Shown here piece by piece: positions 1 to 8,420 of a DNA stretch of 64,000 bases; the stretch's first letter is position 1, and every line of letters starts with the position of its first letter. Made by a program: the position numbers and the translations under genes. Origin of the DNA: Tistrella bauzanensis. GTDB lineage: Bacteria > Pseudomonadota > Alphaproteobacteria > Tistrellales > Tistrellaceae. The notes under the pieces are model-generated. The model worked only from the letters and a program-made list of their open reading frames with translations. It did not search any database and was not told the origin of the DNA. The stretch is from contig NZ_BMDZ01000016.1 in NCBI RefSeq assembly GCF_014636235.1, positions 1-64,000 on the forward strand. Direction: 5' to 3'.

Positions 1-199
1 CTCACCCGAGGGAATCAGCCCCGCAGCGCGGGGGCAAGCGGACATCGACAGGGTTGGAGCCCATTCTGCAACAGGCTCTGGGGGCCGCTTTTTTTATCGC
101 GTGCCGGTTCTTTGACTGTCGGCAGTGTCAGATGATGCCCCTGATTCTCAGATCATTCAGAGTCTGACTGAAAAAGAAGGTGGTTGATTTCAATCGGTT
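1..199. other. Left-edge non-coding stretch with hairpin and T-tract
   Basis: No gene is supported here. A short perfect hairpin (arms CCCCGC and GCGGGG, 19-24 and 28-33) lies near the edge. A weaker GAGCC/GGCTC stem (56-60 and 73-77) is followed about 14 nt later by a run of seven T (92-98). This could be the terminator of a gene lying left of the window, but the stem-to-T distance is poor. The remainder up to the transposase start may include the left end of the IS5-type element; its terminal repeat cannot be defined because the right end is missing. Confidence 0.35.
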
Positions 200-237
200 G
201 TGATTCCGTTGGCTTGTGAAGCTCAATGTAGATCACG

Positions 238-1037
238 ATGGCTTGGACTGAAACCACCCGCTGGCACTATCGGCGCGAGGGCTTGCGCTACGCAAGCGAT
301 CTTACCGACGCGGAGTGGGCGTTGGTCGCCCCGTTGTTGCCGGCGGCGCCGAGGCGGGGGCGGCCGAGAAAGACCAACCCGCGCTCGGTGGTGGAGGCGA
401 TCCTGTACATGGCCTCGACCGGCTGCCAATGGCGTGCGATCCCCAAGGACTTTCCGCCCTACTCGACGGTGCAGGGCTACTTCTACGCCTGGTCGCACAC
501 GGGCTTGCTGGCGCAGATCAACCACATGCTGGTCATGGCCCTGCGCGAGATGGTCGGGCGCGAGGCCCGCCCCACGGCGGGGGTCATCGACAGCCAGTCG
601 GTGAAAACCACCGAAAGCGGCGGGCCGCGCGGCTTCGACGCCGGCAAGAAGATCAAAGGCCGCAAGCGCCATATCCTCACCGACACCGAGGGCCATCTGG
701 TCGGCGTGCTCACCCCGCCGACATCCAGGACCGTGACGGCGCGCCCGACCTGCTGGCGTCGATCCGTTCGCTCTATCCGTGGCTGCGCCACATCTTCGCT
801 GACGGCGGCTATGCCGGCGACAAGCTGCGCGACGCCATGGCCGCGCTGGGCCACTGGACCTTCGAGATCATCAAGCGCTCCGACACCGCCAAGGGCTTCG
901 AGCTTCTGCCCCGCCGCTGGGTGGTCGAACGAACCTTCGCCTGGCTCGGGCGATGCCGCCGCCTCGCCAAGGACTTCGAGGTCAGCATCTTGCGGCCGCG
1001 CCGCGATCAGGTCGCGATCGATGTTATTGGTCGATGA
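238..1037 (+). pseudogene. IS5-family transposase, frameshifted and 3'-truncated
   Basis: The first frame (from ATG 238) reads MAWTETTRWHYRREG, then a DDE_Tnp IS5-type core with GVIDSQSVKTTE (first catalytic Asp) and KGRKRHILTDTEGHLVGVL. Near 709-714 the reading must move to a second frame, which continues HPADIQDRDGAPDLL, FADGGYAGDKL (second Asp) and the WVVERTFAWLGRCRRLAKDFE box (catalytic Glu). Relatives usually read GVL-V-HPADI here, so a 4-nt deletion explains both the missing Val and the shift. After AKDFE the usual C-terminus is replaced by unrelated residues, so the 3' end and right terminal repeat are lost near 985. The remnant abuts the convergent regulator gene. It is dead unless complemented in trans. 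Confidence 0.85.
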
Positions 1038-1713
1038 GAGGGTTCATCTTCGCGAACGCCCGCAGATCGTCGACATCGGCAATGGTGACCGTGTTGCCCG
1101 CGACATCCACCCCATAGGCCCTGAGGGTCGCGAAGCCGCGCGAGAGGTTTTCCGGCGTCATGCCAAGGATCGAGGCCAGCGTCTTCTTGTCGTAAGGCAG
1201 CATGAAGCTGCCGGCGGCCGCGTTCTGATCGTGAAGACGCAACAGCCGGTTGGCCAGCCGCTCGATCCCCGGGCGCAGCTTCAGGTTCTTGTATTCCTTG
1301 ATCATCACCCGGAAATCGAGCGCCAGTTCGCGCACGATGGCGCGCGCGAAGGCGCCATCCTTCTCGAAGATCGCCCGGATATTCTCGGACGGGATCATCA
1401 GGATGCGAGAGGCTTCCGTGGTCCGGCCCGACATCAGATACACCGCGTCGCGGATCACCGCCGCCAGAATGAACGAACTCACCGGCACCACCATTCCCAG
1501 GGTCGTCTCGCGCCCGGCATGGCGGCTGAACAGCTCGACGCAGCCCTCGATCACCACATACAGGAAATCAGCCGGTTCTCCCTCAAGAATCAAATCAACC
1601 TGACGGGGAAATTTCTGAAGATAAGCGGCATTCATCAGCTCGGCGAAGCTGGCTTCGTCCATGCTGCGGAACAGGGGCAAGTCCCGGATGCCAGGCAGGT
1701 CATTTGGGCGCAT
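1024..1713 (-). CDS. CRP/FNR-family transcriptional regulator (NarR/Dnr-like)
   Basis: The protein has 229 residues. The N-terminal half is a cNMP-binding-type beta-barrel (PLFRSMDEASFAELM, ILEGEPADFLYVVIEG, then SRHAGRETTLG), followed by a dimerisation helix. The C-terminal half carries an HTH_Crp domain (LPYDKKTLASILGMTPENLSRGFATLRAYGV) with the recognition helix around TPENLSRGFATL. The N-terminal cysteine cluster that ligates the FNR [4Fe-4S] cluster is absent, so oxygen is not sensed as in FNR; an NO- or nitrate/nitrite-linked role as in Dnr/NarR is inferred from the divergent nar operon. I chose ATG 1713, which has AAGGAAAG upstream. An in-frame TTG at 1737 would lie inside a perfect FNR-type palindrome and is probably not the start. 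Confidence 0.88.
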   Translation of the reverse strand: MRPNDLPGIRDLPLFRSMDEASFAELMNAAYLQKFPRQVDLILEGEPADFLYVVIEGCVELFSRHAGRETTLGMVVPVSSFILAAVIRDAVYLMSGRTTEASRILMIPSENIRAIFEKDGAFARAIVRELALDFRVMIKEYKNLKLRPGIERLANRLLRLHDQNAAAGSFMLPYDKKTLASILGMTPENLSRGFATLRAYGVDVAGNTVTIADVDDLRAFAKMNPLIDQ

Positions 1714-1723
1714 GTGGCTTTCC

Positions 1724-1737
1724 TTGATATTTATCAA
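1724..1737. promoter_or_regulatory. FNR/Dnr-type operator for the regulator gene
   Basis: TTGATATTTATCAA is a perfect TTGAT-N4-ATCAA palindrome, the FNR/NNR/Dnr consensus. It ends 11 nt before the ATG of the CRP/FNR gene and touches its ribosome-binding region. Binding here would most likely repress the regulator's own expression. Confidence 0.75.
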
Positions 1738-1859
1738 GGCTGAATTTGATGAACATATACCCTCTGCCTCTGCGAATGTAAATCACCATGATAGATATAG
1801 TCATTCTCCATAGCGCGAACATCATCCCAAGCTTTGTTTCGACTCTCTCTCCGCAATTT

Positions 1860-1873
1860 TTGATCTGGATCAA
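1860..1873. promoter_or_regulatory. FNR/Dnr-type operator upstream of narK-narGHJI
   Basis: TTGATCTGGATCAA is a second perfect TTGAT-N4-ATCAA palindrome. Its centre is about 91 bp before the narK ATG, leaving room for a class II promoter (site near -41 of the transcript) and a leader. It is the likely activation site for the whole nitrate-respiration operon. The rest of the 1738-1957 divergent gap contains no gene. Confidence 0.8.
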
Positions 1874-1957
1874 CATCTACGGCGCGTCATCAAAATAACG
1901 TCTGGTCACCCCCAAATGCGAACCCTCCGTCAGGCTCGCCAAGGCAGGTGGATAATC

Positions 1958-4648
1958 ATGCAGGCTCAGACCAGCGCCGCAACCCCGCAAGCCGGCAAGA
2001 TACTCGGTATGAGTACTTTTGCCTTCACCATCTCTTTTGCCGTCTGGACAATCTTTTCGATCATCGGCATCCGCATCCAGCAGGATCTGGGGTTGAGCGA
2101 TACCCAGTTCGGCCTTCTCGTCGGCACGCCGATCCTGACCGGCTCTCTGGTCCGGATCGTGCTGGGGGTCTGGGCCGACCAGTATGGCGGGCGCCCGGTT
2201 TTCGCGCTGACCATGCTGGCGGCGGCGGCCGCGACCGCGCTGCTGGCCTTTGCCGAAACCTACACCATGATGCTGGTCGCGGCGCTGGGCGTGGGGCTTG
2301 CCGGCGGCACATTCGCGGTCGGCGTGGCCTATGTGTCGAAATGGTATCCGCGTGAACGCCAGGGCACGGCGCTGGGCATCTTCGGCGCCGGCAATGTCGG
2401 TGCCGCGGTCACCAAGCTGCTGGCACCGCTGATCATGGTCGCCTTCGGCTGGACCATGGTCGCCCTGATCTGGGCGGCGGTTCTGGCGGTGACGGCGGTC
2501 ATCTTCTGGCTGGTCACCTCCGACGATCCGCAGACCATCGCCCGGCGCGCCAGCGGCACCCGCCCGCGCAGCGCCTTCCTGGAGCTTGAGCCTCTGAAGC
2601 GTCTGCAGGTGTGGCGGTTCGCGCTCTATTACTTCTTCGTCTTCGGCGCCTTCGTGTCGCTGGCGCTGTGGCTGCCGCATTATCTGGTCGGCGTCTATGG
2701 CCTCGACATCAAGACCGCCGGCCTGCTTGCCGCGTTCTATTCGGTGCCGGCCAGCATCTTCCGTGCGTATGGCGGACATCTGTCTGACCGCAAGGGCGCG
2801 CGGACGATCATGTACTGGACCTTCGGCGTCTCGGCGATCGCCACCTTCATGCTGTCCTACCCCGCGACCGATTATGTCATCCATGGCATCCGCGGGCCGA
2901 TCAGCTTCACGACCAGCATGGGCCTTGTGCCGTTCGTGATCCTGATCTTCGTCCTGGGCTTCTTCATGTCGCTGGGCAAGGCCGCGGTCTACAAGCATAT
3001 CCCGGTCTATTATCCCGATCATGTCGGCGCCGTCGGCGGCCTGGTCGGGTTGATCGGCGGGCTTGGCGGCTTCGTCCTGCCGCTGATCTTCGGGGTCATG
3101 CTCGACCTGACCGGCATCTGGACAAGCTGCTTCATGCTGCTGTTCGCGATCGTGTCGGTGGCCTTCATCTGGATGCATCTGTCGATCCGGCAGATGGAAC
3201 GCCAGCACCTGTCGACCGAACTCGACGCCCTGCCCGATCTGCCCGAGATGCGGGAAATCCATGGGCCGGCACAGACCGCCGCCATGAGCCGGGTGATCGA
3301 GGACTGGCGCCCCGAGGATCCGGGCTTCTGGCAGAGCACCGGCCGGCGCATCGCCCGGCGCAATCTGTGGATCTCGATCCCCTGCCTGCTGCTTGCCTTC
3401 TCGGTCTGGATGGTGTGGAGCATGGTGATCGCCAAGCTGCCGGCGATCGGGTTCACCTACACCACCGACCAGTTGTTCTGGCTGGCCGCCCTTCCCGGCC
3501 TGTCGGGCGCCACGCTGCGCATCTTCTATTCCTTCATGGTGCCGATCTTCGGCGGCCGGCTGTGGACCACCCTGACCACCGCATCCCTGCTGATCCCCGC
3601 CTTCGGCATCGGCTATGCGGTCCAGAACCCCGACACGCCTTATGTCATCTTCCTGGTGCTGGCACTGCTCTGCGGCCTGGGCGGCGGCAACTTCGCCTCG
3701 TCGATGGCAAATATCAGCTTCTTCTTCCCCAAGGCCGAAAAGGGCAACGCCCTGGCCCTGAACGCGGGCCTCGGCAATCTGGGCGTCAGCGTCATGCAGT
3801 TCCTGGTGCCGCTGGTCATCACCATGAGCGTGTTCGGCGCGATGGGCGGCAGCGGGCGGGCCACGAGCGCCGGCGACCTGCTGTGGGTGCAGAATGCCGG
3901 CTTCATCTGGGTGCCGTTCCTGATCGTCGCCACCATCGCCGCCTGGTTCGGCATGAACGACATCGCGTCTGCCCGCGCGTCGTTCAAGGAGCAGGCGGTG
4001 ATCTTCAGCCGCGGCCACAACTGGATCATGTGCTGGCTGTATACCGGCACCTTCGGATCGTTCATCGGCTATGCCGCCGCCTTCCCGCTGCTGGCCAAGA
4101 CCCAGTTCCCTGAGGTCGACTCGCTGCAATTCGTGTTCCTGGGGCCGCTGGTCGGCGCCCTGTCGCGAGCCGGCACCGGCTGGATTTCCGACCGCTTCGG
4201 CGGCGGGCGCGTCACCTTCTGGACCTTCCTGCTGATGATCGCCGGCGTGCTGGGCGTGCTCTACTTCCTGGGCATCAAGGATCAGCCCGGCGCGTTCTGG
4301 GGCTTCTTCGCCATGTTCATGGTGCTGTTCCTGGCCACGGGCATCGGCAACGCCTCCACCTTCCAGATGATCCCGGTGATCATGCGCACCGTCGTCGACC
4401 GGACCAGCCCGGGCATGGCGCCGCCGGAACGGCTCCGCCAGGCGGAGCGCGAATCCGCCGCGATCATCGGCTTCACCTCGGCCCTCGCCGCCTATGGCGC
4501 CTTCTTCATCCCCAAGGCCTATGGCAGCTCGATCGCCGCCACCGGCGGCCCGGAAGCGGCCCTGATCGGCTTCCTTGTCTTCTATGTCACCTGTGTCGCC
4601 GTCACCTGGTTCTTCTACACCCGCAAAAACGCGTCGGTGCCGTGCTGA
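1958..4648 (+). CDS. narK: NarK1-NarK2 fused nitrate/nitrite transporter
   Basis: The protein has about 896 residues, twice the usual NarK length, and consists of two complete MFS transporters in one chain. Half 1 (about 10-420) has the nitrate signature GLAGGTFAVGVAYVSKWYPRE and the loop motif LVRIVLGVWADQYGGR. Half 2 (about 460-890) has GLGGGNFASSMANISFFFPK and LSRAGTGWISDRFGG. About 24 membrane segments are expected. In Paracoccus-type fusions half 1 is a nitrate/proton symporter and half 2 a nitrate/nitrite antiporter, allowing start-up and steady-state exchange; the same split is inferred here. ATG 1958 is chosen because the AGGTGG ribosome site lies just upstream; an earlier in-frame start at 1916 is possible but adds a poor leader. 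Confidence 0.93.
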   Translation: MQAQTSAATPQAGKILGMSTFAFTISFAVWTIFSIIGIRIQQDLGLSDTQFGLLVGTPILTGSLVRIVLGVWADQYGGRPVFALTMLAAAAATALLAFAETYTMMLVAALGVGLAGGTFAVGVAYVSKWYPRERQGTALGIFGAGNVGAAVTKLLAPLIMVAFGWTMVALIWAAVLAVTAVIFWLVTSDDPQTIARRASGTRPRSAFLELEPLKRLQVWRFALYYFFVFGAFVSLALWLPHYLVGVYGLDIKTAGLLAAFYSVPASIFRAYGGHLSDRKGARTIMYWTFGVSAIATFMLSYPATDYVIHGIRGPISFTTSMGLVPFVILIFVLGFFMSLGKAAVYKHIPVYYPDHVGAVGGLVGLIGGLGGFVLPLIFGVMLDLTGIWTSCFMLLFAIVSVAFIWMHLSIRQMERQHLSTELDALPDLPEMREIHGPAQTAAMSRVIEDWRPEDPGFWQSTGRRIARRNLWISIPCLLLAFSVWMVWSMVIAKLPAIGFTYTTDQLFWLAALPGLSGATLRIFYSFMVPIFGGRLWTTLTTASLLIPAFGIGYAVQNPDTPYVIFLVLALLCGLGGGNFASSMANISFFFPKAEKGNALALNAGLGNLGVSVMQFLVPLVITMSVFGAMGGSGRATSAGDLLWVQNAGFIWVPFLIVATIAAWFGMNDIASARASFKEQAVIFSRGHNWIMCWLYTGTFGSFIGYAAAFPLLAKTQFPEVDSLQFVFLGPLVGALSRAGTGWISDRFGGGRVTFWTFLLMIAGVLGVLYFLGIKDQPGAFWGFFAMFMVLFLATGIGNASTFQMIPVIMRTVVDRTSPGMAPPERLRQAERESAAIIGFTSALAAYGAFFIPKAYGSSIAATGGPEAALIGFLVFYVTCVAVTWFFYTRKNASVPC

Positions 4649-4679
4649 CCCGTCCGACATCACGAAAGGATACGGAGAG

Positions 4680-7600
4680 ATGAGCCATCTTCTCGACCGC
4701 CTGAACTTCCTGGCCGTGAAGACCGCCGGCACCTTCTCGGACGGTCACGGCGTCACCACCACCGAAAGCCGCTCGTGGGAAGACGCCTATCGCAAGCGCT
4801 GGCAGCACGACAAGATCGTCCGCTCCACCCATGGCGTGAACTGCACCGGATCGTGCTCGTGGAAGATCTATGTCAAGGGCGGGATCGTCACCTGGGAAAC
4901 CCAGCAGACCGACTATCCGCGCACCCGGCCGGACCTGCCCAATCACGAGCCGCGCGGCTGCGCCCGTGGCGCCAGCTATAGCTGGTACATGTATTCCGCC
5001 AACCGGGTGAAGCATCCGCTGATCCGCTCGCGGCTGCTGAAGCTGTGGCGGGCGGCCCGGGCGACGCTGGCGCCGGTCGCGGCCTGGGCCTCGATCGTCG
5101 AGGCGCCCGAGAAGCGGGCGGCTTATACGAAGATGCGCGGCCTGGGCGGCTTCGTGCGCGCCGACTGGGCCGAGGTCAACGAGATCATCGCCGCCGCCAA
5201 CGCCTATACCGTCAAGACCCACGGCCCCGACCGCGTGGTCGGGTTCTCGCCGATCCCGGCCATGTCGATGGTGTCCTATGCCGCCGGCTCGCGCTATCTG
5301 TCGCTGATGGGCGGGGTGTGCCTGTCATTCTATGACTGGTATTGCGACCTGCCGCCGGCATCGCCCATGACCTGGGGCGAGCAGACCGACGTGCCGGAAT
5401 CGGCCGACTGGTACAATGCCGGCTTCCTGATCCTGTGGGGATCGAACGTTCCCCAGACCCGTACCCCCGACGCCCATTTCTATACCGAGGCCCGCTACAA
5501 GGGCGCCAAATCGGTGGTGGTGTCGCCGGATTATTCCGAGGCCGCCAAGTTCTCGGATCTGTGGCTGCACCCCAAACAGGGCACCGACGCGGCGCTGGCC
5601 ATGGCGCTGGGCCATGTGGTGCTGCGCGAATTCCATCTCGACCGCCAGACACCCTATTTCGAGGACTACTGCCGCCGCTATACCGATATGCCGATGCTGG
5701 TGCGGCTGGTCGAGAAGAACGGCCATCTGGTGCCCGAGCGGCTGCTGCGGGCCGCCGATTTCGACGGCGCGCTGGGCGAGGCCGACAATCCCGACTGGAA
5801 GACCGTGGCCGTCGACCGCCGGACCGGCCGGATCGTGGCCCCGCGCGGATCGGCCGGTTTCCGCTGGGGCGAGCAGGGCCACTGGAACCTTGAGCCCAAG
5901 GACGGCCAGGGCCGCGACGTCGATCTGGCGATGACCTTCATCGACCCCGCCGATCACGACGCGGTGGCCGAGGTCGGCTTCCCCTATTTCGGCAACCGCA
6001 AACACGATCATTTCGAAGGCACCGACCATGCCGACGTGCTGGTGCGGCGCGTGCCGGCAAAGCGGGTGACGCTGGCCGGCGGCGAGGCGCTGGTCGCCAC
6101 GGTCTTCGACCTGATGGCCGCCAATTACGGCCTGGATCGCGGCCTGGGTGGCGGCAATGTCGCCCGCGATTACGACCGGAACGAGCCTTATACCCCGGCC
6201 TGGGCCGAGAAGATCACCGGCGTGCCGCAGGGCCACATCATCACCGTGGCCCGCGAATTCGCCCGCAATGCCGAAAAGACCGAAGGCCGGTCGATGGTGA
6301 TCCTGGGTGCCGGGCTGAACCACTGGTACCACATGGACATGAATTACCGGGGGATCATCAATCTCCTGATCATGTGCGGCTGCATCGGCAAGTCCGGTGG
6401 CGGCTGGAGCCATTATGTCGGCCAGGAAAAGCTGCGGCCGCAGACCGGCTGGCTGCCGCTGGCCTTCGGGCTGGACTGGAGCCGCCCGCCCCGGCAGATG
6501 AACGGCACCTCGTTCTTCTATGCCCATACCGACCAGTGGCGTTATGAAACCCTGGACGTGCGCGACATCCTGTCGCCGACGGCACCCGATGGCGACTGGT
6601 CGGGCACGCTGATCGATTACAACATCCGCGCCGAGCGGATGGGCTGGCTGCCATCGGCGCCGCAATTGCAGAGCAATCCGCTTGGCGTTGCCGCCGATGC
6701 CGCCCGCGCCGGCAAGGCGGTGCCCGATTACGTCGCCGACGGCCTGTCGTCGGGCACGCTGCGCATGGCCTGCGAGGATCCGGACGATCCGGCCAACTGG
6801 CCGCGCAACATGTTCATCTGGCGGTCGAACCTGCTCGGATCGTCGGGCAAGGGCCATGAATATTTCCTGAAGCACCTGCTCGGCACCTCGCACGGGGTTC
6901 TGGGCCGCGATCTGGGCGCGGAAGGCCGGCTGAACAGCATGGAGGCCGCCTGGCATGACGAGGCGCCGCGCGGCAAGCTCGACCTGCTGGTGACGCTGGA
7001 CTTCCGGATGTCGACCACCTGCGTCTATTCCGACATCGTGCTGCCCACCGCCACCTGGTACGAGAAGAACGACCTCAACACCTCGGACATGCACCCCTTC
7101 ATCCACCCGCTGTCGAGCGCCGCCGATCCGGCCTGGGAGGCGCGCAGCGACTGGGAGATCTTCAAAGGGCTGGCGCGGTCGTTTTCCGACATCGCCCCGG
7201 AAGTGCTGGGGGTGGAAACCGATGTGGTGCTGGTGCCGATCCTGCACGACACGCCCGGCGAAATGGCCCAGCCCTATGACGTCCACGACTGGAAGCGCGA
7301 TGGCACCAGACCTGTGCCCGGGCGGACGATGGCATCGGTGGCGGTGGTCGAACGCGACTATCCGGCCCTCTACGACCGCTTCACCGCCCTTGGCCCCCTG
7401 CTCGACAAACTGGGCAATGGCGGCAAGGGGATCACCTGGAACACCGGCCATGAGGTCGAGGCCCTGGGCCGGCTGAACGGTGTGGTCGCGGCCGGCCACA
7501 GCACCACCGGCCGGCCCCGCATCGACAGCGACATCGATGCGACCGAGGTCATCCTGATGCTGGCGCCCGAGACCAATGGCGAGGTCGCGGTCAAGGCATG

Positions 7601-8420
7601 GGACGCCTTGTCGAAGGCCACCGGCCGCGAGCATGCCCATCTGGCGCGCGCCAAGGAAGACGAGAAGATCCGCTTCCGCGACATCGTCGCCCAGCCGCGC
7701 AAGATCATCTCGTCGCCGACCTGGTCGGGGATCGAGTCGGAAACCGTCTGCTATAATGCCGGCTATACCAATGTCCACGAGTTGATCCCCTGGCGGACGC
7801 TGACCGGTCGTCAGCAGTTGTATCAGGATCATCTGTGGATGCGGGCCTTCGGCGAGGGGTTCTGCGTCTATCGCCCCCCGATCGACACCCGGTCGGTGGC
7901 GCCGGTGATCCATGCCAAGGACGACGGCAACCCGCAGGTGGTGCTGAACTTCATCACCCCGCACCAGAAATGGGGCATCCATTCCACCTATTCCGACAAT
8001 CTGATGATGCTGACGCTCAATCGCGGCGGGCCGGTGGTCTGGATGTCGGAAGTGGATGCCGCCCGCGGCCAGATTGTCGATAACGACTGGGTGGAAGTCT
8101 ACAACACCAACGGCGCCCTGGTGGCGCGGGCGGTCGTGTCCCAGCGGATGAAGCAGGGCACGCTCTACATGTATCACGCCCAGGAAAAGATCGTGAATAC
8201 GCCGGGATCGAAGATCACCGGGCAGCGCGGTGGCATCCACAACTCCGTCACCCGCGCGATTACCAAGCCGACACACATGATCGGCGGCTACGTGCAGCAA
8301 TCTTACGGCTTCAACTATTACGGCACGGTCGGCTCCAACCGGGATGAGTTCGTCATCGTCCGGCGGATGGACAAGGTCGAGTGGCTGGATGGGCCGTATC
8401 GTGAGGAGGCGGCGGAATGA
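4680..8420 (+). CDS. narG: Respiratory nitrate reductase alpha subunit NarG
   Basis: The protein has 1246 residues, matching the family length. It reduces nitrate to nitrite at a Mo-bis-MGD centre facing the cytoplasm. The FS0 iron-sulfur ligands are visible as H51, C55, C59 and C94 (HGVNCTGSCSW and PRGCARGASYSW). The molybdenum-ligating Asp lies in SFYDWYCDLPPASP (D219). There is no twin-arginine signal, as expected for membrane-bound Nar. ATG 4680 is preceded by GGAGAG, 31 bp after narK. The gene overlaps narH by ATGA, so the two are probably translationally coupled. The cofactor genes moeA, moaA and mog follow in the same direction. Confidence 0.98.
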   Translation: MSHLLDRLNFLAVKTAGTFSDGHGVTTTESRSWEDAYRKRWQHDKIVRSTHGVNCTGSCSWKIYVKGGIVTWETQQTDYPRTRPDLPNHEPRGCARGASYSWYMYSANRVKHPLIRSRLLKLWRAARATLAPVAAWASIVEAPEKRAAYTKMRGLGGFVRADWAEVNEIIAAANAYTVKTHGPDRVVGFSPIPAMSMVSYAAGSRYLSLMGGVCLSFYDWYCDLPPASPMTWGEQTDVPESADWYNAGFLILWGSNVPQTRTPDAHFYTEARYKGAKSVVVSPDYSEAAKFSDLWLHPKQGTDAALAMALGHVVLREFHLDRQTPYFEDYCRRYTDMPMLVRLVEKNGHLVPERLLRAADFDGALGEADNPDWKTVAVDRRTGRIVAPRGSAGFRWGEQGHWNLEPKDGQGRDVDLAMTFIDPADHDAVAEVGFPYFGNRKHDHFEGTDHADVLVRRVPAKRVTLAGGEALVATVFDLMAANYGLDRGLGGGNVARDYDRNEPYTPAWAEKITGVPQGHIITVAREFARNAEKTEGRSMVILGAGLNHWYHMDMNYRGIINLLIMCGCIGKSGGGWSHYVGQEKLRPQTGWLPLAFGLDWSRPPRQMNGTSFFYAHTDQWRYETLDVRDILSPTAPDGDWSGTLIDYNIRAERMGWLPSAPQLQSNPLGVAADAARAGKAVPDYVADGLSSGTLRMACEDPDDPANWPRNMFIWRSNLLGSSGKGHEYFLKHLLGTSHGVLGRDLGAEGRLNSMEAAWHDEAPRGKLDLLVTLDFRMSTTCVYSDIVLPTATWYEKNDLNTSDMHPFIHPLSSAADPAWEARSDWEIFKGLARSFSDIAPEVLGVETDVVLVPILHDTPGEMAQPYDVHDWKRDGTRPVPGRTMASVAVVERDYPALYDRFTALGPLLDKLGNGGKGITWNTGHEVEALGRLNGVVAAGHSTTGRPRIDSDIDATEVILMLAPETNGEVAVKAWDALSKATGREHAHLARAKEDEKIRFRDIVAQPRKIISSPTWSGIESETVCYNAGYTNVHELIPWRTLTGRQQLYQDHLWMRAFGEGFCVYRPPIDTRSVAPVIHAKDDGNPQVVLNFITPHQKWGIHSTYSDNLMMLTLNRGGPVVWMSEVDAARGQIVDNDWVEVYNTNGALVARAVVSQRMKQGTLYMYHAQEKIVNTPGSKITGQRGGIHNSVTRAITKPTHMIGGYVQQSYGFNYYGTVGSNRDEFVIVRRMDKVEWLDGPYREEAAE

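Noticed and set aside
17..40. CCCCGC/GCGGGG hairpin resembling a type I-E CRISPR repeat
   Set aside because: Only one copy is present, with no spacer-repeat periodicity and no cas gene in the window.
700..716. Programmed -1 frameshift in the transposase
   Set aside because: No slippery heptamer is present and a conserved Val is missing, which a 4-nt deletion explains better.
238..1743. Single long ORF of 501 codons starting with the transposase
   Set aside because: After about position 711 it leaves the transposase frame and runs antisense through the CRP/FNR gene; the protein similarity ends there.
1877..4732. 951-codon leftward ORF over narK
   Set aside because: Its Asp/Gln/His/Arg-rich low-complexity translation is typical of a GC-rich antisense shadow; narK on the other strand has clear family motifs.
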